Shown: positions 1 to 9,000 of the stretch, piece by piece
Layout: each line of letters starts with the position of its first letter
How positions within the stretch are numbered: the first letter of the stretch is position 1
Origin: JAUIET01 sp045105115
GTDB taxonomy: Bacteria > Pseudomonadota > Gammaproteobacteria > Pseudomonadales > JAUIET01
DNA length: 64,000 bases
Assembly: GCA_045105115.1 (NCBI GenBank)
Contig: JBGCDE010000065.1
Location: 62,001 to 126,000, forward strand
Direction: 5' to 3'
Notes under the pieces: model-generated
What the model saw: the letters and a program-made list of their open reading frames with translations, nothing else
Databases searched by the model: none
Told to the model about the DNA's origin: nothing
Position numbers and translations under genes: made by a program

Positions 1-2
1 GA

Positions 3-290
3 CTATCAATCTTGCGCGGTAATCTGCGCTCTTTGAAAGGTCAGATTGAACGTCAGCAAGAAGTGGCAGCCAATTCCGAACGTGCGGGACGAGATGTTCC
101 CCAGGCGTTGATTGAGAATATCGGTACGATGGAAGTGGAAGTGGATGATACTCGCAAGAAAATCCGAGCGAGGAAGAAAGAAATTACAGCAGTTAAGCGC
201 AATTACGCCAGCGATATGGAGCGGTTTGAGCATCTGCAAGAATTGCGATATGGTCATCGCCGCTCGTCTCAGGCCAGCTCTGGCAGCTAA
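3..290 (+). CDS. C-terminal part of a coiled-coil protein, cut by window start
   Basis: The reading frame is open from the first complete codon in the window to a TAA at 288-290, so the gene probably begins upstream. A TTG at 12 could be a start, but no ribosome site can be judged. The visible 95 or so residues are highly charged and helical, with heptad-like runs (SLKGQIERQQEV, EVDDTRKKIRARKKEI), suggesting a coiled coil. I see no catalytic motif and do not recognise the family. It converges on slmA with a gap of 37 bp. Confidence 0.5.
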   Translation, partial: LSILRGNLRSLKGQIERQQEVAANSERAGRDVPQALIENIGTMEVEVDDTRKKIRARKKEITAVKRNYASDMERFEHLQELRYGHRRSSQASSGS

Positions 291-327
291 TCAATCGCGG
301 CGCCAAATACAGCCGCAATGCAATCAT

Positions 328-948
328 TCAGGCAGGTTGGGCCAAGCGTTGTTCTTGAGCAAACACTTGGGTGTGAATTAACGCCCACTGTTTTGGCCAA
401 TGTTCCATTGGGCTGCGTTTGAAATCGCTGCGCACAAACTGAGCTATTCGGCCCTCTGCGGTGGCAAGAATCATATTCGCCGTGATAGAAACAGGGGCGA
501 TCGGGCGCAAACCTTCACGCAATTCACCTTCACGCAAAATTTGCTTCAGTTGAGTTTCCATTCGTTCATAGAATTGACTCACTCGATGTCTAAGAGTGCG
601 TGTTTCGCCCGCCAATACGTCGCCAGTTAAAAGTCTCACAATACCTGGGTTGCGTTCGGCAAACTGCAATAGCAGCGTGATTGTTGCCTCGCATCGTCGT
701 GATGCAGCGGCTTCTTCTGCGAGTACACGATGGACGCGGCTAAAAATAGTTTCCTCAATGAACGCGATCAGGCCTTCGAACATTTTGGCTTTGCTGGGGA
801 AGTGTCGGTAAAGAGCGGCCTCAGAGATTCCAACGCGTCGTGCGATGCCTGCCGTGGTAATACGCTCGCCTGGCGTTTCTTCAAGCATCAGCGCTAGAGC
901 CTGCAATATTTGCTGACGTCTGGGTTCTTTCCTTGCGCTGTTTAACAT
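328..948 (-). CDS. slmA: Nucleoid occlusion factor SlmA (TetR family)
   Basis: The 206-residue product has a TetR-type N-terminal helix-turn-helix at about residues 10-60 (RITTAGIARRVGISEAALYR, then HFPSKAKMFEGL), followed by an all-helical dimerisation domain. The sequence and length match SlmA, which binds specific chromosomal sites and blocks FtsZ ring assembly over the nucleoid. The neighbourhood supports this: slmA lies near coaBC and radC in E. coli as well. The ATG is at 946-948. A short inverted repeat (TAACCT-A-AGGTTA) lies 5 bp upstream and may affect its own expression. It is read leftwards, away from argB by about 145 bp. Confidence 0.9.
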   Translation of the reverse strand: MLNSARKEPRRQQILQALALMLEETPGERITTAGIARRVGISEAALYRHFPSKAKMFEGLIAFIEETIFSRVHRVLAEEAAASRRCEATITLLLQFAERNPGIVRLLTGDVLAGETRTLRHRVSQFYERMETQLKQILREGELREGLRPIAPVSITANMILATAEGRIAQFVRSDFKRSPMEHWPKQWALIHTQVFAQEQRLAQPA

Positions 949-953
949 GGCCG

Positions 954-966
954 TAACCTAAGGTTA
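954..966. repeat. 13-bp inverted repeat just upstream of slmA
   Basis: The sequence TAACCT-A-AGGTTA is a perfect 6-bp inverted repeat around one central base. It ends 5 bp before the slmA ATG (read leftwards), so it overlaps where the ribosome site would lie. It does not resemble the known SlmA target GTGAGTACTCAC. An operator role is only a guess. Confidence 0.3.
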
Positions 967-1093
967 TAAGCTTCCAATGCTATCGATTTCGCTAAGGGTA
1001 CACAATGCACAGCTACATTATGCACACATTAATCTGCTGCTTGCCGCTCTAGACGGCGTGTGTGGTGTTCGGTTTCATGTCGCTGGGTTTGAA

Positions 1094-1987
1094 TTACGCC
1101 GTCAGAAGAGTGCCGACACCGCTGTCTGTAAAGACCTCCAGCAGCGCTGCATGAGGTACGCGACCATCGATTATATGTGCGGCGCGAACGCCAGCCTGAA
1201 TAGCCTGTAATGCACAGTCTATTTTCGGCAGCATTCCGCCATGAATAGTGCCGTCCTGAATTAGTTTTTCAACGCGTTCGGCGTTGAGTCCGGTGAGGGT
1301 ATTGCCCTGTTTGTCTTGCAAGCCAGGTACGTTGCTCAGAAGTATGAGCTTCTCAGCTTGCAATACCTCAGCAATTTTTCCTGCCACTAGATCGGCATTA
1401 ATATTGTAGGACTGACCGTCTGAACCAACGCCAATAGGTGCAATAACGGGAATGAAATCAGACTTCAGCATGACATCAAGCACCTCGGTATTCACTTCGG
1501 CGACTGAGCCGACATGGCCGATATCGATTATCTCAGGCGCTTGCATAGAAGCGCTTTCGCGAGTGACGTTAAGTTTCTCAGCGCGAATTAGATTGCCGTC
1601 CTTGCCGGTCAGGCCAATCGCTTTACCGCCATGTTGCTGAATCAAACTGACAATATTTTTGTTGATCGCGGCCCCTAGAACCATTTCGACTACGTCCATG
1701 GTTTCACTGCTGGTGACACGCATGCCGTCAACAAAGTGTGACTCGATATTCAGACGCTCTAGCAAGTCGCCAATTTGGGGTCCACCGCCATGCACAATAA
1801 TCGGGTTCATTCCCACCAGCTTCATCAAAACAACATCACGTGCAAAGCTGGCTTGCAACTGCTCGTCTACCATGGCATTACCGCCGTATTTAACAACCAG
1901 GGTTTTGCCAGTGAATTGCTGTATGTACGGCAAAGCCTCGGCCAGTACCTTGGCTATATTGAGCGCGTTTTTCTGTGACAAAGACAT
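1094..1987 (-). CDS. argB: Acetylglutamate kinase ArgB
   Basis: ArgB phosphorylates N-acetyl-L-glutamate with ATP, the second step of arginine synthesis. The 297-residue protein is of normal length for the family. The amino-acid kinase fold is marked by LVVKYGGNAMVD near residue 30, the glycine-rich loop IIVHGGGPQIGDLLERL near residue 65, and the C-terminal nucleotide-site segment with PGLQDKQGNTLTGL. It lies 58 bp downstream of algC on the same strand, the same order as in Pseudomonas (coaBC-dut-algC-argB), so co-transcription is likely. The ATG at 1985-1987 gives the usual N terminus. Confidence 0.95.
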   Translation of the reverse strand: MSLSQKNALNIAKVLAEALPYIQQFTGKTLVVKYGGNAMVDEQLQASFARDVVLMKLVGMNPIIVHGGGPQIGDLLERLNIESHFVDGMRVTSSETMDVVEMVLGAAINKNIVSLIQQHGGKAIGLTGKDGNLIRAEKLNVTRESASMQAPEIIDIGHVGSVAEVNTEVLDVMLKSDFIPVIAPIGVGSDGQSYNINADLVAGKIAEVLQAEKLILLSNVPGLQDKQGNTLTGLNAERVEKLIQDGTIHGGMLPKIDCALQAIQAGVRAAHIIDGRVPHAALLEVFTDSGVGTLLTA

Positions 1988-2045
1988 AACGATGCGACAC
2001 CATCACTAAAGATGTTGCGCATCATAATCGGATTTCGGACGTTTG

Positions 2046-4622
2046 TCAGAATGCAGAGGCTACGTTGGGGTTTACCAGTCCGATTTGCTCTCGAAACACG
2101 GTTTGTATGCGTTGCAGCGCTTCATCATTATCAGCTTCAAAGCGCAAAGTGATGGCAGGTACCGTATTTGAAGGTCGAATTAGTCCCCAGCCGTCTGGGT
2201 AGTCAACCCTGATACCATCCAGCGTGGTTATTTTGCCACTGCCAAATTGCGCATTGTCTGTGAGAGCTTCGACTATATCAAATTTCTGTTGCTCACCGGT
2301 ATCAACGATGATCTCAGGTGTGCTTTTGCTGGCCGGATATTCTTCTACTAATTCCTCAAGCTTAAGCCCTGAAGTGCTAACAATTTCAATCAATCTGGCG
2401 GCGCTATAAATTCCGTCATCGAAACCAAACCAGCGCTCTTTAAAGCAAATATGACCTGTAAATTCGCCGCCCAGCAAGGCTCCTGTCTGCAACATTTTCT
2501 CTTTGATGCACGAATGCCCTGATTTCCACATGATTGGTCTACCGCCATAACTGCTGATAACCGTACTTAGGTGGCGTGTGCATTTAACGTCATAGATTAT
2601 GTCGGCTCCTGGATTGCGAGAAACAATATCTTGGGCAAACAGCATGAGTAGAATATCCGGTGCAATCGCGTTGCCATTTGAATCGACAACACAAACGCGA
2701 TCAGCATCACCATCAAACGCTATGCCAAAGTCTGCTTCGTGTTCCTTGACCATGAATGCGAGGTCATCAAGATTTTTCGCAATCGTAGGGTCAGGGGCGT
2801 GGTTGGGGAAGTTGCCATCTACCTCACAATGCAAAGCAATCACTTCACAGCCCAGCTCTTCGAGTACGCGTGGTCCGATCACGCCACCAATACCATTAGC
2901 GGCATCAACAACTATTTTCAGGGTTTGCGCTACAGCGATATCTCCAGCGATCGTTTCAATGTAGGCGTCAGCAACATTGGCTTCCTGCATACTACCCTGG
3001 CCTTCGTGGTAACGTCCTTCATCTATTCGCTGCCTGATGTTCTGTATGTGCTCGCCAGCCAAAGGACGACCTTCCAGCACCAGTTTAAGTCCATTACATT
3101 CGGCACCATTGTGGCTGCCGGTGATCATTACTCCAGCGCCTGTTTCCAAATGGTGAGTAGCGAAGTAAAGCAGCGGTGTTGGTTGTTCACCGATGTCAAT
3201 AATGTTCTGCCCGCTAGCAAGCAAGCCTTCGCACAGGGCTTTTTTGATGCGTGGGCTGGATAAGCGACCATCACAGGCCACTACGATTTCATTTTGTGAG
3301 CGGTCCAGAGCTTCACTACCGATTGCTCTGCCGATGGCTTTTACAACGTCGTCGGTCAAATACTTGTCCGCTTCACCTCGAATATCGTAGGCGCGAAAAA
3401 TATGCTCAGGTATTGCAAGCTTTGGGGCCGGCGCTGCTTTTGTGGCTGTGCTCGATGAAGCCGCAGGCGTTTTAACTTTTGCTTTTTTGGGCGCGCTTGC
3501 GGCCGATGTGCTTGCCCCAGGCGCTGCTGTATCCCGAGAGACATCGTCAGAAGCCGCTGGCGTTCTGAAACTCGCAATAAGATTAGCCAATTGATTCAAT
3601 TTCGAATTTGGAAAAACGGGTGGCATGCGTTTGTTGCCTGACATCAGACTCTGCGTATAGCTAATCACATTATCCAAGTCGTCTTGCATGTGATTACCGA
3701 GCTTTCGAAGTGACAAAAAATGCCAAATAGGAACGCCGAGCGCCGGAATACCCAACAAAGCGAGCAAACTCCAAAGAGGAATGCTCAGCTCGGTGGCGAC
3801 TACTTTTGACGGCGTAAATCGTAACCACCAGTTGCTTTCACCAATTTGTTTGTTCTGCGGGGCCAAGTTACTGTCGCCTGTACCACTGCTGCTGAGCAAG
3901 ACTTGCTCGTTACCGCTAAAGATTTGAATTAACTCGGTTCGTCCGCGATCTTCCACTTGGCTGTCAATCGCACTTTGTAAAAACGCCATAGACATACGTA
4001 ATAAAATGGCTCCGTTTACTTCCATTTCATCAGCTTCGAGTATTGGTGCGACCAAGGTGAATTGAGTCTCGCCTTGATACTTGTAGGCTTCTGGAAATGT
4101 CTTATCGCCATCTTCGGCACGATTTACCATGCTCGATTCAATATTGTTCCGCAGTTTCAAGCCGTGCTTGCGCAAGCCCGTGATGCCTTTGGAGTCAAGC
4201 GGAATCACCATGGCACCGCTTGCCTCAGGAAACGCAGCGCTCAAGCGTTGACTCATCTGGTGCATTGCGTCGGTGCTTTTATCGCTAACAGTTTTACGCA
4301 CTTCAGGTGCGGCGGCCATCATCTCCAGCCGATTCTGTAGTTGTTCAATGCTTTGCTTGACGATAACTGCCTGACTGCTTGCATACAATTCGGTATGACG
4401 CTGAAGATCAGTTGCCTGACGTTGCGGAATCAGGATTATCAGAACTAGACCTACGATCGCTGCAATCGACAGAAAAGATATAGCAGGCGGCAACCAATGC
4501 TGGTCAGGCGTGCTAGAAGCATTATTGTGCTTAGGCTTGGCTTTTGCGGCCTTTTCACTATCGTTCGGCGCGTCGGCTATTTCAATATCGTTAGCTGCGT
4601 CTGCTTTTTTGGCTTTAGCCAT
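2046..4622 (-). CDS. algC: Membrane-anchored phosphomannomutase/phosphoglucomutase AlgC
   Basis: The C-terminal half (from about residue 405, IPEHIFRAYDIRGEAD) is an alpha-D-phosphohexomutase that interconverts hexose 6- and 1-phosphates for LPS and exopolysaccharide precursors. The phosphoserine loop ITGSHNGAECNG is near residue 503 and the metal loop DGDADR near residue 635. In front lie a basic cytoplasmic start, a transmembrane helix near residues 48-66, about 220 residues of probable periplasmic sensor-like domain, a second helix near 285-305, and an Ala/Pro/Lys-rich linker. The total of 858 residues is nearly twice the soluble enzyme (about 460), but a similar long form is annotated in Pseudomonas. 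It follows coaBC by 70 bp; no dut gene lies between. Confidence 0.92.
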   Translation of the reverse strand: MAKAKKADAANDIEIADAPNDSEKAAKAKPKHNNASSTPDQHWLPPAISFLSIAAIVGLVLIILIPQRQATDLQRHTELYASSQAVIVKQSIEQLQNRLEMMAAAPEVRKTVSDKSTDAMHQMSQRLSAAFPEASGAMVIPLDSKGITGLRKHGLKLRNNIESSMVNRAEDGDKTFPEAYKYQGETQFTLVAPILEADEMEVNGAILLRMSMAFLQSAIDSQVEDRGRTELIQIFSGNEQVLLSSSGTGDSNLAPQNKQIGESNWWLRFTPSKVVATELSIPLWSLLALLGIPALGVPIWHFLSLRKLGNHMQDDLDNVISYTQSLMSGNKRMPPVFPNSKLNQLANLIASFRTPAASDDVSRDTAAPGASTSAASAPKKAKVKTPAASSSTATKAAPAPKLAIPEHIFRAYDIRGEADKYLTDDVVKAIGRAIGSEALDRSQNEIVVACDGRLSSPRIKKALCEGLLASGQNIIDIGEQPTPLLYFATHHLETGAGVMITGSHNGAECNGLKLVLEGRPLAGEHIQNIRQRIDEGRYHEGQGSMQEANVADAYIETIAGDIAVAQTLKIVVDAANGIGGVIGPRVLEELGCEVIALHCEVDGNFPNHAPDPTIAKNLDDLAFMVKEHEADFGIAFDGDADRVCVVDSNGNAIAPDILLMLFAQDIVSRNPGADIIYDVKCTRHLSTVISSYGGRPIMWKSGHSCIKEKMLQTGALLGGEFTGHICFKERWFGFDDGIYSAARLIEIVSTSGLKLEELVEEYPASKSTPEIIVDTGEQQKFDIVEALTDNAQFGSGKITTLDGIRVDYPDGWGLIRPSNTVPAITLRFEADNDEALQRIQTVFREQIGLVNPNVASAF

Positions 4623-4692
4623 TGTGATTTAGCCCCACTTGCGTCTTCGTTCATCTGATGTCGAGCGGTATTGTGCTCGTTCACCAACTGCG

Positions 4693-5892
4693 TTAAGTGT
4701 TTTTGTATCGTTTGCCGATTTCTTCAACTAACGCGGCAGCCAAGCTGAGTTTGCTCATCTGCGGCAAATCAAGTTCCTGCTCTTTGCTCACCAAAGTGAC
4801 CTTGTTCTGGTCGCTCTGAAAGCCAATTTCCGCATTTGATACGTCATTGGCAACAATCAGATCGAGATTTTTCCGTTCCAGCTTGCCTCTGGCGTAGCTG
4901 ATCACCTGGTCGGTTTCAGCGGCAAACCCTACACAAAACGGCCGAGTAGAGAGTGCGCTGACTGTCGCAAGAATGTCTTCTGTGCGAGTCAGTTTGAGTT
5001 CCATCTCAGACGAATTTTTCTTAATCTTGTTGTTGGCAACATTCAACGGTGTGTAGTCGGCAACCGCGGCTGTGGCGATAAAAATATCGCACCCGGCCAT
5101 GTGTTCAAGTGTAGCAGCCAACATTTCTTTCGCACTTTTTACATTTACGCGCTGTATGTTTTCTGAGCAGCTCAAGGTAACCGGACCCGCAATCAGTGTG
5201 ACTTTGGCGCCCGCTTCGCTGGCGGCTCTGGCCAGCGCAAAGCCCATTTTTCCTGAACTGTGATTGCTCAAAAAACGAACAGGATCAATTGCTTCTTGAG
5301 TGGGTCCAGCAGTGACCACAACATCCAGGCCGGCCAAAGCGCCGGTACTGAAGTGCGCGGATACCTGTGAGACTATTTGGTCGATATCCAAAAGGCGACC
5401 CGCGCCGACGTCGCCGCAGGCTTGTATACCGCTATCTGGCCCAAGCAAACTAACTCCGTCTTTGTGCAATGCTTCAATATTATTTTGTGTGCTGGTTTGC
5501 GCCCACATACCCTGATTCATCGCCGGGGCGATGAATTTTGGCGCCGAGCACGCAAGATACAGGGTGCTTAATAGATCATCTGCCTGGCCGTGCACTATGC
5601 GCGCAATAAAATCCGCACTGGCTGGCGCAACCAACAGAGCATCGGCCCAACGCGCTAATTCAATATGGCCCATAGCGGCCTCTGCTTCCGGATTCAGCAA
5701 ATCCAGATGCACGGGTTCACCCGACAGCGCCTGCATGGTCAGTGGCGTGATAAATTCAGTTGCGGCCGGCGTCATCACTACTCGAACGTTGGCGTTTTGG
5801 TCTTGTAGGCGACGCAGCAGTTCCGCGGCCTTATAAGCAGCAATGCCGCCAGTGACACCAAGTAAGACATTTCTGTTGCTTAATTCGTACAT
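4693..5892 (-). CDS. coaBC: Bifunctional phosphopantothenoylcysteine decarboxylase/synthetase CoaBC
   Basis: CoaBC joins cysteine to 4'-phosphopantothenate and decarboxylates the product to phosphopantetheine in coenzyme A synthesis. The N-terminal CoaC flavoprotein domain shows LLGVTGGIAAYKAAELLRRL at the FMN site and the PAMNQGMW active-site clamp near residue 125. The CoaB half begins near residue 190 with VVVTAGPTQEAIDPVRFLSN and includes the HSSGKMGFALA turn. The length of 399 residues is typical. It is divergent from radC, with an 87-bp gap that should hold both promoters, and is followed by algC. Confidence 0.95.
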   Translation of the reverse strand: MYELSNRNVLLGVTGGIAAYKAAELLRRLQDQNANVRVVMTPAATEFITPLTMQALSGEPVHLDLLNPEAEAAMGHIELARWADALLVAPASADFIARIVHGQADDLLSTLYLACSAPKFIAPAMNQGMWAQTSTQNNIEALHKDGVSLLGPDSGIQACGDVGAGRLLDIDQIVSQVSAHFSTGALAGLDVVVTAGPTQEAIDPVRFLSNHSSGKMGFALARAASEAGAKVTLIAGPVTLSCSENIQRVNVKSAKEMLAATLEHMAGCDIFIATAAVADYTPLNVANNKIKKNSSEMELKLTRTEDILATVSALSTRPFCVGFAAETDQVISYARGKLERKNLDLIVANDVSNAEIGFQSDQNKVTLVSKEQELDLPQMSKLSLAAALVEEIGKRYKNT

Positions 5893-5979
5893 TGCCTAAG
5901 GATAGTCGCTGGAGTGTGGTGGTACGATACAGCAAGCCTAAAAAAAGGTATATCACACGCTTTAAGACAAGGAGGTCTG

Positions 5980-6654
5980 ATGAGCATTCTCGATTGGCAG
6001 GTGGCTGAGCGGCCGCGTGAAAAGTTATTAAATCATGGTTGCAGCACGCTTAGTGACGCAGAGTTGCTGGCGATATTCGTGCGTACTGGCACCCCGGGTA
6101 AGTCTGCAGTAGACGTTGCTCGTAGCATACTGGCCGACTGTGGCGGGCTGCGCAGCCTGTTTGAATACGATGCGAAACAATTGACTGGCGTGTCTGGTCT
6201 GGGCCCTGCCAAGGCCGCGCAATTGCTGGCCATCATGGAAATGGCACGTCGCTATCTTAGTAGTGAGTTGCAGCAACGCCCGGTTCTGGGTTCACCGAAA
6301 GCTACCCGCGACTTTCTGCAACTTCAATTGGCCGGTCGGCACAGCGAAGTATTTTGTGGCCTGTTTCTGGACGCGCAAAATAGAATGCTGGCGTTTGATG
6401 AACTGTTTCAGGGCACGATAGATGGCGCCGCAGTTTACCCACGTGAGGTGGTACGAAAAGTATTGCACTATAACGCCGCCTCTGTGATTTTTGCGCACAA
6501 CCATCCCAGCGGTGTGGCAGAGCCAAGTCAGGCGGATCATCGTATTACAGAGCGCTTGCAGAAAGCGTTGGCGCTTATTGACGTGAGAGTGCTGGATCAT
6601 CTGGTGGTTGGCAGCGGGCGATCGGTATCATTCGCAGAGAACGGCTGGTTGTGA
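5980..6654 (+). CDS. radC: RadC family JAB/MPN domain protein
   Basis: RadC proteins carry an N-terminal helix-hairpin-helix region (GVSGLGPAKAAQLLAI) and a C-terminal JAB/MPN metalloprotease-like fold with the signature FAHNHPSGVAEPSQAD. The biochemical role is not settled despite the name. The frame is open upstream to 5914, but the ATG at 5980 has a strong ribosome site (AAGGAGG at 5969-5975) and gives the conserved start MSILDWQVAERPREKL, so I chose it (224 residues). Its place beside coaBC is conserved in E. coli and Pseudomonas. Confidence 0.92.
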   Translation: MSILDWQVAERPREKLLNHGCSTLSDAELLAIFVRTGTPGKSAVDVARSILADCGGLRSLFEYDAKQLTGVSGLGPAKAAQLLAIMEMARRYLSSELQQRPVLGSPKATRDFLQLQLAGRHSEVFCGLFLDAQNRMLAFDELFQGTIDGAAVYPREVVRKVLHYNAASVIFAHNHPSGVAEPSQADHRITERLQKALALIDVRVLDHLVVGSGRSVSFAENGWL

Positions 6655-6738
6655 CCCGCACAGGAACGTGCGCTTAGAAAATATTTACAAACACTGATAC
6701 CTATTTGTTGGGCGGTTGCTTAGACTGGCGAATTAATT

Positions 6739-8964
6739 GTGAGCCGGGGCAGTATCGTGGGTATCAGGATCGTTAAATGGGTTGTTTACTTGCTTTTGAT
6801 TTTGGTGGTCTTGTTGCTGAGCGTGTTTGCTTTTGTAGTGTTGGCTCCAGATCGCGCTGTGGGTCTGCTGGAATATGGTACCGGCTACACACTTAGCGCA
6901 GACAGTCTCGAGATTGATGCCTCTACCTCGGCATTGAACGCCACCGGCTTGCTAGTGCTTGCGCCGGATGGCGGTGAGTTACTGCGTGCCGAGGAATTTC
7001 ACTCCGGCGTTGATCCGCTAGGCGCCTGGCGAGGTACGGCACCATTCTGGGATATTCAAATTCGCAACGCTCATCTTTATCTATCCTCTTCAGCTGACGA
7101 GGCGACACCTGCTGCGCAATACGCGCCTGAACTGGATTTTGCTCGGATACTGGGTGCCAGGTTTGTGGACGTTGATTCCCTGACCGTCCACGCTGGAGAG
7201 CGTGAAACAAAGTACTCTCTTTCACTGCAGCGTTCCGATGAGCACACAATGGATTTGCGCCTTGCCATGGGTGAGGTCTTAATGCTTGCCGGAACACTTG
7301 ATTACAAGCTTGGCGCACGAACAACGCTAGCGCTGCTTGTACCTGATCTTGACTTACGTAAATTGTTAGGCCAGAAAGTGGAAGACGCAGACGTCGATGA
7401 GTCAGTGACGCTGACCGCCGATGAAGCAGCTATTGATTGGTCATGGTTGGGCATGCTGCGCAAGACTGATTTGTCGCTTCAGATAGGCAAGCTGTTGCTG
7501 CCGGAGCAAACGCTTAATGGTGTTTTAGCCAAGCTTGAGTTTGCCAAAAACGGACTGGTACTTGATCTGCAGCTTAACTCTTTGCTGTTGAGTGAAGATT
7601 CAGACGTGACGCTGGATGATATGAATCTACGAGCGGAGTTGACAGCACTGGCGCTCGCTACACAGGGCAAAGATCTAAAAGGTAGCATCGCCCTTGACAG
7701 TGAAGGGCTGGAGTTGAGTAGCGATGGTGAATTTAATGTTAACGGTCTTAACGGCAACAGCTTGGCGTTGCTGCTAAAACTTGCGCCGCAGTCAAATATT
7801 TCTGCCGCACTGCCAGATGCCGCCACACCGTATCTGCCTTTACAGTTGAAAAGTGAAATAAACATCGACGCATCGACCTATAAGCTTGCGGCTATTCAAG
7901 CCAGTTTTGGCGAGTCTGATATTGCCGGCACGTTTTCTCTGGCATTCGACAATGGCGCAGCCACTGTCAATGCTCGTTTGCACAGCAAAGCGTTGGTGCT
8001 TTCCAAGGCACAGACGCAAGCGCAAGCACCCGAAGTACCTGAGCAACCGACTAATTCCGCTGCTGCCAAAAACAAAATTTTCAGCGACGAAGCCATTAGC
8101 TGGAGATGGCTAGAACAAGGTGATGTCGATGTGAAGCTAACAGCCGATATATTGCAATTGTATGACGCTCGCTTCACTGATTTCGCGTTACTGGCAAAAG
8201 GTGAGCAAGGTTCACTGCTTATCGAACCTTTAAGCGCTAAGTTTGGTGGCGGTGGTTTTTCCGGTTCAAGCAATATTGAGAAAGTTGAATCCGGCGCTGC
8301 TGTAAAACTGAACTTTGAAATGAATGGCGTCGATCTGGAAGCGTTTGGTCTGGTGCCACAAGAGCAGCTTGCTGGGGGCAAAACCGAGCTTGAGCTTGGC
8401 TTAAGTACCAAGGGCAATAGTTCGGCTGAAATGGCCGGCGCTCTGCAGGGCGTTGTTCATTTGCTGGTGCATGATGCAGTGGTTCAGAATGACAGTTTTG
8501 AGCTTATTGGTTCTGACATCCTGCTGGAAACTTTGAACAAGCTTAACCCGTTCGCAAAAACAGACCCCACGACCAAGCTGCATTGCGCGCTTGTTCATTT
8601 CGACATAGAGGATGGTCTGATGAATACAAGCAAAGCGTTGGTGGTTGAAACCGAGAAGATGGAAATCATTGGTGACGGCAGTGTTAACCTGGATGATGAA
8701 ACTCTGAACATTCTGATTACCCCAAATGCAAAGCAAACAGTTGGGCTGAACGTGGGCAGTGTGGTTAAGTTCATGAAGCTGGGTGGCACCCTGGCTAATC
8801 CAAGCCCGGCCGTTGATGCTGGTGGTTTACTCAAAAGCGGAGCAAGTATAGGTGCCGCGGTGTCAACCGGCGGTGTATCCCTATTGGCCGAAAATCTGGT
8901 CAAGAAAGTGGCACAAGAAAACGCGTGCCGAAAGGCACTGGCAACCAGTGGGACGAGCAATTAG
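6739..8964 (+). CDS. AsmA family protein
   Basis: The 741-residue protein begins with one transmembrane helix (about residues 9-35) followed by a long, beta-rich region facing the periplasm. The C-terminal part (about residues 560-720) has AsmA-type features: ALQGVVHLLVHDAVVQ, a repeated DGLMNTSKALVVET stretch, and the NLDDETLNILITPNA segment. AsmA-like proteins are thought to bridge the inner and outer membranes and affect lipid transport; that role is inferred from the family. The start is GTG at 6739; a second GTG at 6757, six codons on, is also possible. It lies between radC and a Kef-type antiporter. Confidence 0.75.
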   Translation: MSRGSIVGIRIVKWVVYLLLILVVLLLSVFAFVVLAPDRAVGLLEYGTGYTLSADSLEIDASTSALNATGLLVLAPDGGELLRAEEFHSGVDPLGAWRGTAPFWDIQIRNAHLYLSSSADEATPAAQYAPELDFARILGARFVDVDSLTVHAGERETKYSLSLQRSDEHTMDLRLAMGEVLMLAGTLDYKLGARTTLALLVPDLDLRKLLGQKVEDADVDESVTLTADEAAIDWSWLGMLRKTDLSLQIGKLLLPEQTLNGVLAKLEFAKNGLVLDLQLNSLLLSEDSDVTLDDMNLRAELTALALATQGKDLKGSIALDSEGLELSSDGEFNVNGLNGNSLALLLKLAPQSNISAALPDAATPYLPLQLKSEINIDASTYKLAAIQASFGESDIAGTFSLAFDNGAATVNARLHSKALVLSKAQTQAQAPEVPEQPTNSAAAKNKIFSDEAISWRWLEQGDVDVKLTADILQLYDARFTDFALLAKGEQGSLLIEPLSAKFGGGGFSGSSNIEKVESGAAVKLNFEMNGVDLEAFGLVPQEQLAGGKTELELGLSTKGNSSAEMAGALQGVVHLLVHDAVVQNDSFELIGSDILLETLNKLNPFAKTDPTTKLHCALVHFDIEDGLMNTSKALVVETEKMEIIGDGSVNLDDETLNILITPNAKQTVGLNVGSVVKFMKLGGTLANPSPAVDAGGLLKSGASIGAAVSTGGVSLLAENLVKKVAQENACRKALATSGTSN

Positions 8965-9000
8965 TTGACATGACTTATCGAGCCAGGTTTTTAAATTGCT

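Noticed and set aside
977..1210. Small rightward frame between slmA and argB
   Set aside because: Most of it is antisense to the 3' end of argB, with no ribosome site or protein-like character.
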